64,000 nt of DNA, from contig LR990052.1 in assembly GCA_905147135.1 (NCBI GenBank), positions 14,756,200 to 14,820,199 of the forward strand, in the 5' to 3' direction. Every line of letters begins with the position of its first letter. The stretch's first letter is position 1. This DNA comes from Blastobasis lacticolella (taxonomy: Eukaryota; Arthropoda; Insecta; Lepidoptera; Blastobasidae). The notes beneath the pieces are model-generated. The model saw nothing but the letters and a program-made list of their open reading frames with translations, searched no databases and was not told where the DNA came from. This document shows positions 36,328 to 48,100 of the stretch, piece by piece. The position numbers and the translations under genes are program-made.

Positions 36328-39300
36328 TTATTCATCATACACTCCTTGGCTCATAATCTCGAATCCTTTTGTTACATTTTCAGTAATATCCACCGCGGGC
36401 TTGCCGGCTGACACGAGCCATGTGCTGGCGCTTGCCCCGTTCTTGAACGCGTACACTACGCCTTTCACTGCTGACTCCACCCTGGAATCACGAATAAGTT
36501 TAGGTATGTTGGTAGGTTTCTATTTTTATTTGGAGTAACTTATATATCACTACATATTATCAAACATAGTCCCGCGCCATGTTTGTCTGTCTGTTCGCGA
36601 TAAATTCAAAAACTACGGAACGGATTTTCATGCGGTTTTCATCAATAGATAGTGTGATTCATGAGGATGGTTAAGGTGTGTACTTTGGTAAGGTTACTAC
36701 CCGTGCGAAGCCTGGGCGGATCGCAAGTTAACAACAAACGCGAAAGCTAATCTATGTCGGTCTGTCTGTTACATTTTTACACTACACCACTGAACAGATT
36801 ACGATAAATATATAGATGGAACCTGGGGAAGAACATAGCTACTTTTCATCTCCTAAAATTACCGAACGTAGTCTCGGGAAAAAGGCTAGTCATAATTGAA
36901 TTATTAGTTAGCTATTCATACTTAAACTTATAACCTATTTAAGTTGTCAATTCTGAAGACCATTCATTTAATTTAACAACAATGTATATTCTTTAAACCA
37001 TAAAGCATGAACCCACTTTTGCCAAGGCAAGATCTTCAGGATGTCTGCGATGAGCTCCTCGGACTCATCATCTATTGCGCCATACTTGTTGCTGGCCAGC
37101 AGCGTGGTGTCAGTGCAGCCGAAGCACATGGTCAGCATCCTCACACCAGACCTTGAGAAGTGCGGCTCCATCTGTGTCAGAATTAAAAAGGTTTTATAAC
37201 AAGGGCCGCGTTGTGTCCAGCAGAGTAAAGGTGCGTTGCGTTCAGCGAATGCGCCGTTGCAGCGAGCGAGAAGCGTAGAAAAGATACATCTCCAAATGTT
37301 AATTATAAAGAAAGTAAGTGTGATACTTGTTTTCTGTTGGGTTTTTCAATTCTGTCACATTACGCGCGGATGTAATCTCCGTCTGCTAAGTGTAAATATC
37401 ATCATCATTATCCTGGCGGGCGTTAATGCCGTTTGTTCTCTAACGCGGCTCTCAAGAGCACGATATCCAAGTCCTTATAATATTTACTTCTCCTTGTCTA
37501 CTTCGCTCGGTCTATGGCATTCTTTGTGGTGAGTTTGTTGGTACGTTGTTGGAAAAGTTGGGGTTTCAAGAGAGGACCACAAGTTTTACAACCAACCTGT
37601 AGTGTGTCTCCTGGCTATTTATACCATAGGCCAGATCACACAATATCGTCTAGCTGGAAATGTAATCGACGTCAAATGTACATACCCCAAAACAATTAGT
37701 GAACTGCAAAACAGCGCTTTTAGTGGCACAGTAGATGGGTATAGCCGGGCCCTGGAATATGCCAGCTATCGAGGATATGTTCACGATAGTGCCACCTCTT
37801 CCTCCATGGTCCTTGCGCATGAGCTCGTAGGCGTTCAAAGTGCTTGTTACTAATGCTGTCTGTAAATTGCAACAAATATAGGATGGAAAGAATCTTTTTA
37901 AAGTAAGTAGGGGTAGGCGCAGACCACATTGTTCCATATGCTAAGGTCCTGACGAATCTCTCTCGGTTCTCCAATCTAGCAGGGAGATGAGAAGACGCCC
38001 AGTCGTCAAAAGTTGGCTAGTAACTTGCTCCTAATTCAGCGGCCGCGGCGGCGGCGCCTCAACCGGCGTAAATGCATGAAAATATGTATGAATGTGGAAG
38101 AGGCGAGAAAGGTGTATCAGGATCGTAACTTGTAGTACTGGATAGTCTCTGCCTACCCCTATGGGATACGGGCCTGACAGTGTAGGGGAGGGGAGGGCAA
38201 GTTGGTTCATCTAACAAGAATCGTAAGAAAAACTATCATGTTACAGAGATTAACTAAACTTTTATTTTTATAATAATTAACAGTACTATAGACTATCAAA
38301 ATAATTTTACAAATGCTTAAAATAGAAATCACAACCTGGGCATGAGATCATCATGTAAAATAATTGTTTTGAGCCATCTTGCCCGTCCATATAGGGCAAG
38401 ATGGTTCGGGCATATAATAATCATTACTAGTCTTGACAATCGTCACAAAAGTATGTTCCAGACCCAATATACGAAGAGCACGCTTCGTGAGTCCACTCTT
38501 TGCACTCGGAGCACTGTATCCAATCCTCAGGTAGTGATCCTCATATAGCGATCGCGATATGAATATAGCGATGAATAGCATATCGCGATAGGAATCCTCA
38601 GGGGGATAGATATATTTTTCTTTGCAAAGTGTGCAGTAATAATCACGGCCGAGGTCAGAACCAGCGAGAGCCGACTGTTTTCTATTAGTTTCTATTAGTG
38701 AATATGGTCATATTCGTCTTGCCCGCTTGGCATTTGATAGATAAAAAAAATATCCTAAAAATTCATTTGTTTCGGTGATGAAAGATGCTTCATTACAGCT
38801 TAATTTACATAAGATAAGGCAACAGAAGCAACCTTTATCATCAATATATACGAATTATATAACAGAAAATGTTAAAACTTATCGTGACAAAATATTTTAT
38901 TTTCTTGCGTCAATTCTGTTTCTCGTCACTAAAACGCACGCTCTCCCCACGACAGCCGAGTTAGCATTGGCTTGTGAAGTCGGCCCGCCCCGCGCGTCCT
39001 GCCACGCCGGTACTTTCGTGTACGGAACAAGTAGAAAGATCCTACGAGAATGATTCGTGTTGCCCGCTATATTCATCTTGCCCTTCCTTCCCCTATGTAC
39101 TGCTTCTAATCCAAGAAAGGCTTCCGTTTTTCTTATTCAACAACATACATACATCGAGGCTTATGTAAGGACTGTAAGGGAAGGTGGCCTAAAACGGATG
39201 GCCCGCCTAAAACGGGTGAGCGCTCGTACGGTGCCATGTCAATAAGTAGTGAGCCGCTTAATGGCGAACGTATGTTTAACGAAAGTTTCTATATTATAAA

Positions 39301-41215
39301 TTAAATCAAGCTAAGATATTGACCATATTTCTAGATTTTTTTATCCTCGCGCGAAAATTACCCGTTCTAGGCCACCTTCCCCTAACTAACAGCTTCAAGT
39401 TTGTATTTTTATAATAGAGGCATGGCAAGGCATGGCATTAAAAGGCATAGTTCCCAACCACGTAAACTCCACAGACTCGACAGAATCCTACCACCGTCAC
39501 GAGATCAGCAGGTGTGGCAATAAAGTGTCAGTTAGACATAACAACACGCACTTACAAAGTTAACAGCGATCTCTTGCAAATAGTGTCTCGAGTCGTCGTT
39601 CAGGATGCCAGCGTTATTGACTACCACGTCGATATAGCCGACGTCTTTGACTACAGCTTCGAAGACCACTACCAGGTCCTTGGTGACGTCACACTTGTAA
39701 AACTTCGCTTTGCCCTTCCCGTACTTTGCGGTCAGCTGTTTTTCGAAGGCGTCCCCATTTGGTTTCTCTATGTCGAGGATGGCTACGTGCTGAGAAAGAG
39801 CATTATGAATGAATGAATGAATAACACTTTATTGCACATTTAAAAGACATATAAAACTGTTAATAAATAACAGTATCATCTGAAGTAAACCTATACATGA
39901 GCCTTAGTGTCAGGGTGAGTCTCGACTACATGTGGATGTCGTTCACGGCGACTTAAGTCGTATGGTGCTTTCAGACGCAAGTCGTGCAGCTTGGCAAGCA
40001 GCCTAACTTGCAGCCCGTGCACTGCGCGGGTCAATACAATACAATACAATACAAAAACTCTTTATTTGCACACTAGATACATACATGGGATAAAATTCAT
40101 AATAAAAAGCAGTACAAAGGGCGGTCTTATCACTAGCGTGATCTCTTCCAGACAACCTTGGTATGTAAAGTAAAAGAAAAGTATTTTAGTCAATCCGGAA
40201 CGGTACCGCAATCTCCAATCGCATGATACCACCCTCTCGATTGACGTCACAGAATATCCGAAATGCATGTTGTGACGTCATTCCAGAGGGGTGGGATCAT
40301 GCTATTGGAGATCGGCGGTGCCGCTGCCGATCGGCGAAAAGCGCGAGCACGGCACGGTTGAATGTCGCTTTGAACACAAAAGTCTTAAAGCACCACTAGA
40401 GGCTACTCAGCTGGCACAGCTGGTAACTGTAAAATGGGCAACAGCTTATACTGTCGTGTGCACTGCGAACAGCACTCTCAAGGTGTGTAAACTAGAGACA
40501 GCCCATATAACATGGATCAGTATTGTACCCACTCTGCTTAAAGGGTTTAAGAGCAGGGGGATGATGATCTGAAGAGAATAATAAACATGGATTTAACTTG
40601 TATTTTTTTTGTACGCATGGACAAACAAGCAGTCAGCCCACCTGATGGTAAGCGGTAACTGTCGCTGATAACATCTAAGATTCATGCATTTAGGTTGCAG
40701 ACAACGAAAATGCAGAACCACAGGTGCGTTGTCACAGTGAGGACTAATATGAAATGCCTCTTACCTTTTATTGCGCTGACTAACTTATACTTCAAATCGG
40801 GACGCAACAATGCAAGCATTTCTGCTTGGCGACAGAAGTAGATAAGGTTCTCGTGGAAACGGGGCATGGAGGTCAGATGGCATTTGATGGCAGTCGCTCT
40901 ACTATAACTCATAACTCACACGGGCTCCTCTGGCTTGATAGAGTCCTACTACCTCTTTAATACCTTGAATTCACAATCATCTAAGACACCTTAATGGGTG
41001 AGGTTGAGGAACCAAATCTGTACCTCCGTGACTCGAACTACGAGTCAGGCTGTTCTGCCTTGATACCTATTCGTAGAATTGGAATTCGGGTTAGAGAGTA
41101 CCTAGTTGTAGCTTACCTTAGCTCCTTCATCCAGGAATGCTCTAGTCAGCCCAGCGCCAATGGCCCCACAGCCACCAGTGACCATAAACACTTTGTCCCT
41201 GATTTCGTAAGACAT
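36328..41215 (-). CDS. SDR2: short-chain dehydrogenase, 15-hydroxyprostaglandin dehydrogenase-like
   Basis: Five coding exons on the minus strand: 41215-41117, 39789-39556, 37859-37686, 37171-37017, 36481-36328. Phases are 0,0,0,2, identical to SDR1; the donor of exon 4 is GTGGGT. They total 816 bases, 271 residues. Motifs: TGGCGAIGAG near residue 13 (glycine-rich nucleotide-binding loop), NNAG in exon 2, ISSI (catalytic Ser region) and YCATK (YxxxK pair) in exon 3. It should be an active NAD(P)-dependent oxidoreductase, probably cytosolic, as no signal peptide is seen; the substrate is not predictable. The start MSYEIRDKVFMVTGG aligns with SDR1 and SDR3. The stop overlaps an AATAAA. SDR2 and SDR3 are divergent, 3.9 kb apart. 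Introns hold pogo-like and foldback elements. Confidence 0.92.
36570..36745. repeat. Lepidopteran interspersed repeat (LINE 3'-flank type)
   Basis: CCCGCGCCATGTTTGTCTGT, AAACTACGGAACGGATTTTC, ATGCGGTTTTCATCAATAGA and TACCCGTGCGAAGCCTGGGC follow one another. This is the order of a very common lepidopteran repeat related to RTE-type LINE ends. It lies in intron 4 of SDR2. Confidence 0.55.
38075..38190 (+). pseudogene. RTE-like LINE C-terminal remnant, second copy
   Basis: ATGTATGAATGTGGAAGAGG, CGAGAAAGGTGTATCAGGAT and GATAGTCTCTGCCTACCCCT, ending TGGGATACGGGCCTGAC, encode M-x-VEEARKVYQDR-x and VSAYPYG. A related but more decayed copy is at 14100-14230. It lies in intron 2 of SDR2. Confidence 0.5.
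38375..38660 (-). pseudogene. pogo/Tigger-type transposase C-terminus with PHD-like zinc finger
   Basis: The minus strand encodes YYCTLCKEKYIYPPED in the upstream part (about 38590-38650). After a short duplicated AT-rich insertion it continues as EDWIQCSECKEWTHEACSSY and GSGTYFCDDC, then stops (38437-38530). The Cys/His spacing (C-x2-C ... W-x-x-C-x-x-C-x4-H-x2-C ... C-x2-C) is the PHD-like C-terminal finger of insect pogo/JRK-like transposases (family knowledge). A hairpin CCATCTTGCCC/GGGCAAGATGG (38375-38403) lies just beyond. No DDE core is seen, so this is a fragment in SDR2 intron 2. Confidence 0.6.
39177..39382. mobile_element. MITE with AGGGGAAGGTGGCC ends
   Basis: AAGGGAAGGTGGCCTAAAAC then GG at the left pairs with CCCGTTCTAGGCCACCTTCC then CCT at the right, over about 22 bp. 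It is about 206 bp with no open frame and lies near a pogo-like fragment, in intron 2 of SDR2. Its autonomous partner is unknown. Confidence 0.7.
39800..39905 (-). repeat. LINE 3' end with ATGA microsatellite tail
   Basis: TATGAATGAATGAATGAATA followed by ACACTTTATTGCACATTT reads on the minus strand as a poly-purine-poor LINE 3' end closing in a TCAT tandem tail. The same layout (short microsatellite, then CTTTATTTG-CACA) occurs at 40031-40085 and at the inner LINE end at 50331. Confidence 0.5.
40031..40085 (-). repeat. LINE 3' end with AATAC microsatellite tail
   Basis: CAATACAATACAATACAATA then CAAAAACTCTTTATTTGCAC is the minus-strand 3' end of a CR1/Jockey-superfamily LINE closing in a GTATT tandem tail. 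Only the 3' end is recognisable. It lies in intron 1 of SDR2. Confidence 0.55.
40205..40320. mobile_element. Foldback element with paired TGACGTCA palindromes
   Basis: CCGCAATCTCCAATCGCATG, ATACCACCCTCT and TTGACGTCA at the left pair with TGACGTCA, AGAGGGGTGGGATCATGC and TATTGGAGATCGGCGG at the right. The two TGACGTCA octamers are themselves palindromes and match the CREB/AP-1 consensus. About 115 bp, MITE-like, in SDR2 intron 1. Confidence 0.7.
40610..40845. repeat. Interspersed repeat family C, copy 2
   Basis: GCCCACCTGATGGTAAGCGG, TTCATGCATTTAGGTTGCAG, ACCACAGGTGCGTTGTCACA and ATGAAATGCCTCTTACCTTT, then AATCGGGACGCAACAATGCA, match 25480-25690 in order and spacing. It lies in SDR2 intron 1. 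Confidence 0.65.
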
Positions 41216-42269
41216 TGCCAAATATCAAAACTTCGTCGACTATAATGGCCTACACTTCCAGTAATCTGTTTATATTCTACTTCAAGTCTACATATTCTAC
41301 AGCAGATTACGACAAGTCGATTGTTAGTTACAGATACAGAGTGTTGAGATTTTTCTGCTGATGGGTATTTCTCGTTATTACATTTTCAATCCAACTACCA
41401 TCATGCTGCCAACGTAAAGATGACACTTTTGTACCATAGGCTTATGGTATCTGTATAAATATCAAAGCTACTCATTATTATCTCAGCCGCAGGCCGTTAC
41501 TGCTCCTGAACATAGGGCATTCCATCGGTGCCTTCACGAAGAATCTCTCATTTACAGTCTACTAATCGTTCGAAGCGGCTTTCACCCGCGCGCAGTTCGG
41601 ATCTCTGTAAACAATCAACTTTCCCGCGGGATCCTATAATTTTCGGGGATAAGTGTCACTCGGGAATAACGTAGCTTCCAATTAATTCAGTCCTTTTTAA
41701 GTTTATTCATTACAAACAAAAAAAATCTAAATATAGAACAATACAAAAATACTTTAGTTATATTATAAGAAAATTTTTTTTCGTATGTACCTACCTAATA
41801 ATGTCAATTAAAGACGCATCAAAGTAACATTATCATCACTATGAGTGGAAACTTTATTAATATCTAGTGTTTACGGCTTATCCAAGCCGAGTTTCCACCT
41901 TTTAAAACTCTAGGTGGTGTTTAGGTCACATAATAACATTATAACTTTTGAGCAATAGGAAGTCAACTATAAACGTGAGTGTATAATATATGTAAATTCG
42001 ACACATACGAGAAATTCGAAAATAAAAAACCGAGTATTTATATAGTGCTCTGTGATATAATGTTTTGTGTCGATGATCATATGTACCTACCTATGTATTG
42101 TAATAGGTACATCCTTTATATATTAAGCAATAACTATCAAAACACAACAGAGTCAAAAAACAAGTTGATAACTTCTGTGATAACCCCTATGTAATGTACT
42201 TGTTTACATACATACGTACATACTTTCATAGATATTTTCCATCAATTGTTTATTTTTCATATTATTATA

Positions 42270-42440
42270 TTAGACGGGACTTGGACGCGACGTACCTTTA
42301 TGATTTGTTTTCCCGACGTTTCGGTAGGGTTACACCCACCGTGGTCACGAAACCGCGTTGTCTCTGAGTTGAGACTGTGTTGTGTTGTTGTTGTTGTTGT
42401 TGTTGTGTTGTTGCGAGGTCGCGTTGTGTAAAGAACGCGA
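42270..42440. repeat. Interspersed repeat with TTG microsatellite
   Basis: TTTCCCGACGTTTCGGTAGG, CACCGTGGTCACGAAACC, then a GTTGTTGTTG run (about 42378-42415). The CGACGTTTCGG ... GTGGTCACG pair is a frequent lepidopteran repeat, possibly a Penelope-like element end. The frame of valines here is just the microsatellite. Confidence 0.45.
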
Positions 42441-43329
42441 GTTTAGTTTGAAATAAATAATTGTTTATTTTCACAAATTAGATATTGACTATCTTGAGGA
42501 TAGTAACAAAATTTAATTAAATAATCTAAGTCCAAGCAATATCTGAAATGATGTGACACAATTCAGTTTTATTTATTTTCGTATGTTAAACTAGACACAT
42601 CCTTAATTTTAGCTTTATAAAACACGTTTAAGAGTATGACCTAGGCACCAATTGCCGCTTGCAAATTGGTCTTCAACTGATCACAAAGTATCTTACTTTA
42701 CTAGTAACTAATTACTTACTCATTATAAATAATGAGCGCAGTTCGTATCCTAGTATAATTAAGGACTGCCTGAAAATAATACATTAGCAAAATTCATAAA
42801 TATAGTAAGTAAAGTTTGCTTCTACTAATTTTGTAGGCGAATTACTCATTTCATCATTCTGTCGTGAAAAGGTTTTTGTCTTCTTCAGGCAAGAAGGGAC
42901 GAGTTAATGTAGATTTATATTATATTCAGACTCAAACCAAACCTACAAATCATCGTCAACAGCCGATATCAAGCCACTGTTGTACTTGAGCCTTCTCCTC
43001 ATCAGTTTAGTGTTTTGTCATATGCCATTATAACTTGGTCGATTATACCGGCATTTAATAATATTTTGCACTCCAAGAGCTCAAAACAGATAACCACAAA
43101 AGGTCATCTTCATATATATAGCCGAAATGCGCCGTACATTTTCACTTGTTTGCATTGGTAACTTGGAGCATTGGACAAAAAACTGGTGGTTCCCCCTTTC
43201 AATTAATGTATTGTGCCGCTATCCTGGCGCCTGGACTCGCGAGAGACGACAAAAAAGGCCCGACGGTATGACACTGGTGCCTTGGAAGATGGATCGGTCT
43301 TTTGTTTGGGACGCATCTTGCGTCGATAC

Positions 43330-43479
43330 CCTTGCAACGTCTCATTTTCCACCTTCGCCGCTTCGGCAGAAAATGTCAAACGACGCAAATATGCTGGCCT
43401 CAGCGGTCATCTCTTTGCGCCGTTTGGCGTAGCAACGCTTGAGCCGTGGGGTCCAATCAATGATACTCTCTTTAAATAG
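43330..43479 (+). pseudogene. LINE coding-sequence 3' remnant
   Basis: In frame it reads AASAENVKRRKYAGL, then FAPFGVATLEPWGP and a near-terminal LFK followed by a stop. The K-Y-x-x-L ... F-x-P-x-x-V-x-T-L-x-P-W-G-P series is the usual C-terminal end of one lepidopteran LINE polyprotein type. Only the tail is recognisable. Confidence 0.5.
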
Positions 43480-43783
43480 TTTCCTCTAAGCATAAAGTAC
43501 CTAAGTACAAAGATGTTAGGCATTTATTGTGTTTATAAAACAGCACAAAAAGCTAGCAACGGGTAGAAAGAATTACAGGGTTCGTACAACCTGTTAGTTA
43601 ATAAATAAATACCTACAATACACTAGTGGTTATTATTATTATTACAAGTAAGTACCTACCTACTACCTAACGAATAACTTATTAAGTACTTATAGGGTTC
43701 TTATAAAGAAGGAAATGTCAAGAACGCAGAAACTCATAATTACTATTTACCTATAATGATAAAGAGAAGATTACTTATTCGCT

Positions 43784-44000
43784 TGTACAAATTCACAGAG
43801 CGCCATCTAGCCCCAAAGTAAGCAAAGCTTGTGTTATGGGTGTTAGATTTTTTTAAATACATACCTACTTATTATACATAGTACACCCAGATCCGTAACA
43901 GAAATCAAATTCATCATCTCAATTTCTGCTCAGCCGGGAATCGAACCTCTGCGTGGTACACCGAGGTTGACATGTGAACCAACTTAACGGAAGGAATCGG
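43784..44000 (-). repeat. SINE-like repeat with tRNA B box
   Basis: On the minus strand GCAGAGGTTCGATTCCCGGC contains a B-box-like GGTTCGATTCC. The other end, CACAGAGCGCCATCTAGCCC followed by AGTAAGCAAAGCTTGTGTTA, recurs at about 25035-25085. No full tRNA fold is evident. Confidence 0.5.
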
Positions 44001-45126
44001 TAGACCGCTCTATTTAATTTATGATTTTAGTACCTATTCACCTCGACCGCAGCTACTGTAGGTACCTGTTCAGTCGAGCGCAGACGATGACACCTAAATA
44101 GGTGGGTACATATAAAAAATGTTTTCTTCATGTCTGTGGAAATAGCAGCCGAGGCAATTACAAAATAAGCCAAACCATTTTGGTAGGTAATAACAAACAA
44201 AATATTGTTTCTAACACAAAAAGTACCACTCATACATTTAAGCAGGGACCAATTACGTCAGAATACATCCAAAAACCATAAACGAATACTAATGCATGCT
44301 TGTTTGCTTTTTTTATGTTCTTCTGTATTTTTTTATCCCAACCTTGTATTAAAGTGAGCTGGAAGTGACTTAGGAGCAAGTACGTTACGCTTTTTATCGG
44401 TATATTCGGTCGCTGCGTGCGCGTGCGCAGTTTGTAAACGTAGGTAGCCATACCACCACGTATTTTTCCATATACGCTCATACATTTCTGGCGATATAAA
44501 TCAATCTTTAACTTCATAAATACATACTCAATTTTAGGAGATTTTGTCGATTTGATTGCCAGTAAGACAATGATTACTTCCGTATTTAATTTCTTTATTA
44601 TATATTAATATTCTTTATTAATATTTTCCTGTAGATAGATTTTTTTAAATAGGGTAGACACTTCAATAATGACAGGCAGGCTTAACAGTTGCAATCAGAA
44701 CAGCCTATAGAAACCTAACCAAAATATATGTATAACGCCCGAAATTTTAAATATCTAAAATTTTTGGATTTTATGAAATAAAGAGTATTTGAGTATTTGA
44801 ATGTATGTGCTATTATGAAAAAATTTGAGGGGGGATATGTTCATAAGTGTGTAAAGCCTAATAACCAATAATGTTGGCAGTCAGTCTATTGTCTTTCCAT
44901 TTGCTGGAAATCAAAGCCTTCGTACTAGAAGGATTTCCTCGTCACAGCAACATTACATAAGTTATTATCTTTTATGTCTAAGATACTCAATACTCAGTTG
45001 ATAACAATTATTATCAATGCGTAACGTTATTTATCATTGTCTTCGAAAAAATATAGGTACCTACTTCAATAAACAGTGGCACCTTCTGTTTCTTATCAGT
45101 CTCTTGCCGGAGTTTGGATAGATAGA

Positions 45127-48100
45127 ATGGGTTACGAGGTGAAAGATAAAGTTGTGTTGATCACAGGAGCCTCCGCCGGGATCGGGGCTGAAGTCGTAAG
45201 ACTATTTGTTGAAGAAAACGCTAGAGTGAGTAAATACACTTTTATTGTCTTCTTCGTTTTCTGTACAATAAACTAGTAACATCCGACCGTAAGTCGTGGA
45301 AGATGGATAGGGAGGCCTTTGCCCTGCAATGAGACAGAAGTGACTAATATAAGAACAATAAAACTAGTAGGCTGAAGCCGACCAACCGTCAGTTGCAGTT
45401 GATAAATTATCCTCACGCAGTACAGGATAAAGACGCCTTTGAGTGCGGAGGAAGTGGTCGGACGTCCAACCAAGGTCGACTCGCCCTCGCATCCAAATTA
45501 ATACAAAAGAGGCTTTATTTTGTACATCGTAATGATCAGTATCGACAGCAACTAACCAAATTGGAGCGTCTTTTACTATTTATATTTCCTACCCATTCTC
45601 ATGCAAAATCCCTTCCTCTAAGAAAACTTTAACATTTTAGCTTTGTAACTTACTCAGTTTCATATTCGTAATTAAAATCCACAATGATATTCAATAAAAA
45701 TATTATATTATGTTACAAAGTTGAAACCTTAAGATAGCTTACAATAGCGGGCTCATGTCTGTAAGAGATCTCTTCAAAGAGAATGTGAAAGCGATATCAC
45801 GTGTTAATTACAATTTTAAATACGATTTTAAAACTTATCTCAACAACCAACAAACTTAGGAGACCGTCTGACATAATGATAAACCACCAGTCGCGATATC
45901 TAATTTGCTGATTCAAGAATTTTCATGTAATGTATTTTACCTCTACGAATATCGATAAGTACAATTAATACAATGCCATCGATACATGTCATTTCTTTCG
46001 CTTCCTTTCAGCACGTAGCGGTAATAGATATTGCTGAAGTGGAAGGGATTGCACTCCAGGATGAGCTGAACTCAAAACATGGTGCCAATAAAGTTAAATT
46101 CTATAAGGGCGACGTCACCAATGACGACCAGTTATTTGGCATCTTCAAAGCTGTAACTGAAGACCAGGGCTACATCGATGTACTTATAAACAATGCAGGT
46201 ATCATGAATGATAGCCTACATACCTACAAGAAAGAAATTGATATAAATGTGGTAAGTGACTATAGTGGCGTGTAGTGTAGGTACGAAAAAGACCAACTAA
46301 AACCTTCGTAGGCTAAAAAATGGGCAAATGGGAATGGGATCCGGTTTTCCATTAATAATTTAACATTGCGATATTAACCTCGCGGATTAACCGTGAAGTT
46401 ATGGCAAAACTCTCCATTAAAGTGGTGGAGGCTTGAACCAAGAAGTGGACTTGAATGGACTGTTGATGAAGTGCTCATTAAGGAATATCTACCATTGGAT
46501 AAGTCGGAACGTTGAGAAAAGCTTATTTGGTTCTTACTTCTACAAAAGAAAGCAAGTGGGGGCGTTTCCTACTTAGGCACTGTGAAAGAATACTGTAATT
46601 TTTTTTCATATTGTGCATCCGCTTTTAATAGAGCATGAATTAATGACATCACTCACACCACCATTTCGTTGCACTGTCCATCCAATAGAAGTAGCTGGAC
46701 AGTAGACATTTTACCTTCTTTTTTCTTTTACAAGACTGCAACGGTGACTGGCACCCTGAAAGCTCTGGAGCTGATGCGCAAGGACCACGGAGGAAGAGGA
46801 GGCACCGTCATCAACATCTCCTCAGTGGCTGGCCTAACTCAGATCCACGATATGCCCATATATTGGGCCACCAAAAGCGCAGTCATACAATTCAGCACTT
46901 GTATTGGTGTAAGTGTAAATCGAAATTTTAATTTATTTATACCTATATATTTCGAGAATGAGATTTTGTTAAGAGTTGTCCGCATCATAAGATTTATATT
47001 TGGAGTGGATGGATCTGGATGGAGTGCTAAACATATTAAAACGATAGGTACAATTATTTCTGTCGTACGTGGAATTTTTGTACCTATCGTTTTCATACAT
47101 TTGGCACTCCATCCGGTTCACGGCTTCTTACATATATTAGGTAACACGCTGTATATTATATATTTCATCTAAGCTGCCTTATGTCATGGCTACGTACTTT
47201 ATCCTTAAAATTGGAACGCAACATATTCGATGGCGTCAGAAATAGATAAGACTGACACATTCCCCATTCCCTATTCTAAAGGAATCCTATCACCGCCTTA
47301 AATACCGCATCTTTAGCCCTAATGCCAAAACAGAAATCTATTTATGGATAAAAACGCGGGACCTCTTTCCTGAAATCAGCAGGAGTTTGCACGTATTAAA
47401 CCTTTCGGATTTATCTGAGCCCAGAAGTTAATAAGTATGGTATAGAATTACATAAAATCAATTTTCAGCTTGAAGAATACTATCAAAAAACTGGTGTGCG
47501 AATGCTGACAATCTGCTTCGGAAACACAGCAACGTCACTCGTGAGCACCGGAAAACTTGGCAGTTTCGACAAAGGGGTAGACGCTGGCATACTTATGAAT
47601 AAACTCAACGAATTCCCCAAACAAAGGTGATTCTCCTTTAACCGTGTACAAAGCTTTTCTGGTAACAAAGTTCTCTCTGCTTCCCTAAATAAATTAGATT
47701 TAGTAGGTGCTGCAGGTTGTGACAGGAAGGTCTGTCATTCAGTTTCTGCCACGTTTGCTTGGCAAAGTAATAACCTAACCTAACCGACCGAAAAACGCTA
47801 GAAAACTCAAATATTTCCTAAACTACTGTAGCGATTTTAATCAAATAATAACTAAAAACCATCTTAATTAAACTAGCTTTTAAATATTAAAAACCGCATC
47901 AAAATCGGTTAGTCCGTTTGGAAGCTACGATGCCACAGACGCTCCGACACGTACCATAATATAAGTGATACAAAAATGGACCTTATTTTATGAGCCATAC
48001 ATTTCACTTTGATTTGCTACCACGCTTTCTGCTTCTGGGTTTTTGTAACTGAATTTAGGCATGTGTAATAAGCGCATAAGTAAAGAAAGACCTACAGCTA

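Larger units (their letters stand above)
41216..45126. other. Divergent intergenic region between SDR2 and SDR3
   Basis: This 3.9 kb must hold the promoters of both SDR2 (minus) and SDR3 (plus). No convincing TATA box was identified. Contents are a LINE-flank fragment (41470-41520), a TTG-repeat element (42270-42440), a LINE coding remnant (43330-43479), a SINE-like patch (43784-44000) and a LINE 3' tail near 44765-44805 (AAATAAAGAGTATTTGAGTA). Confidence 0.55.

Noticed and set aside
45076..45126. Longer N-terminus for SDR3
   Set aside because: There is no upstream ATG in frame, and the ATG at 45127 aligns with the starts of SDR1 and SDR2.
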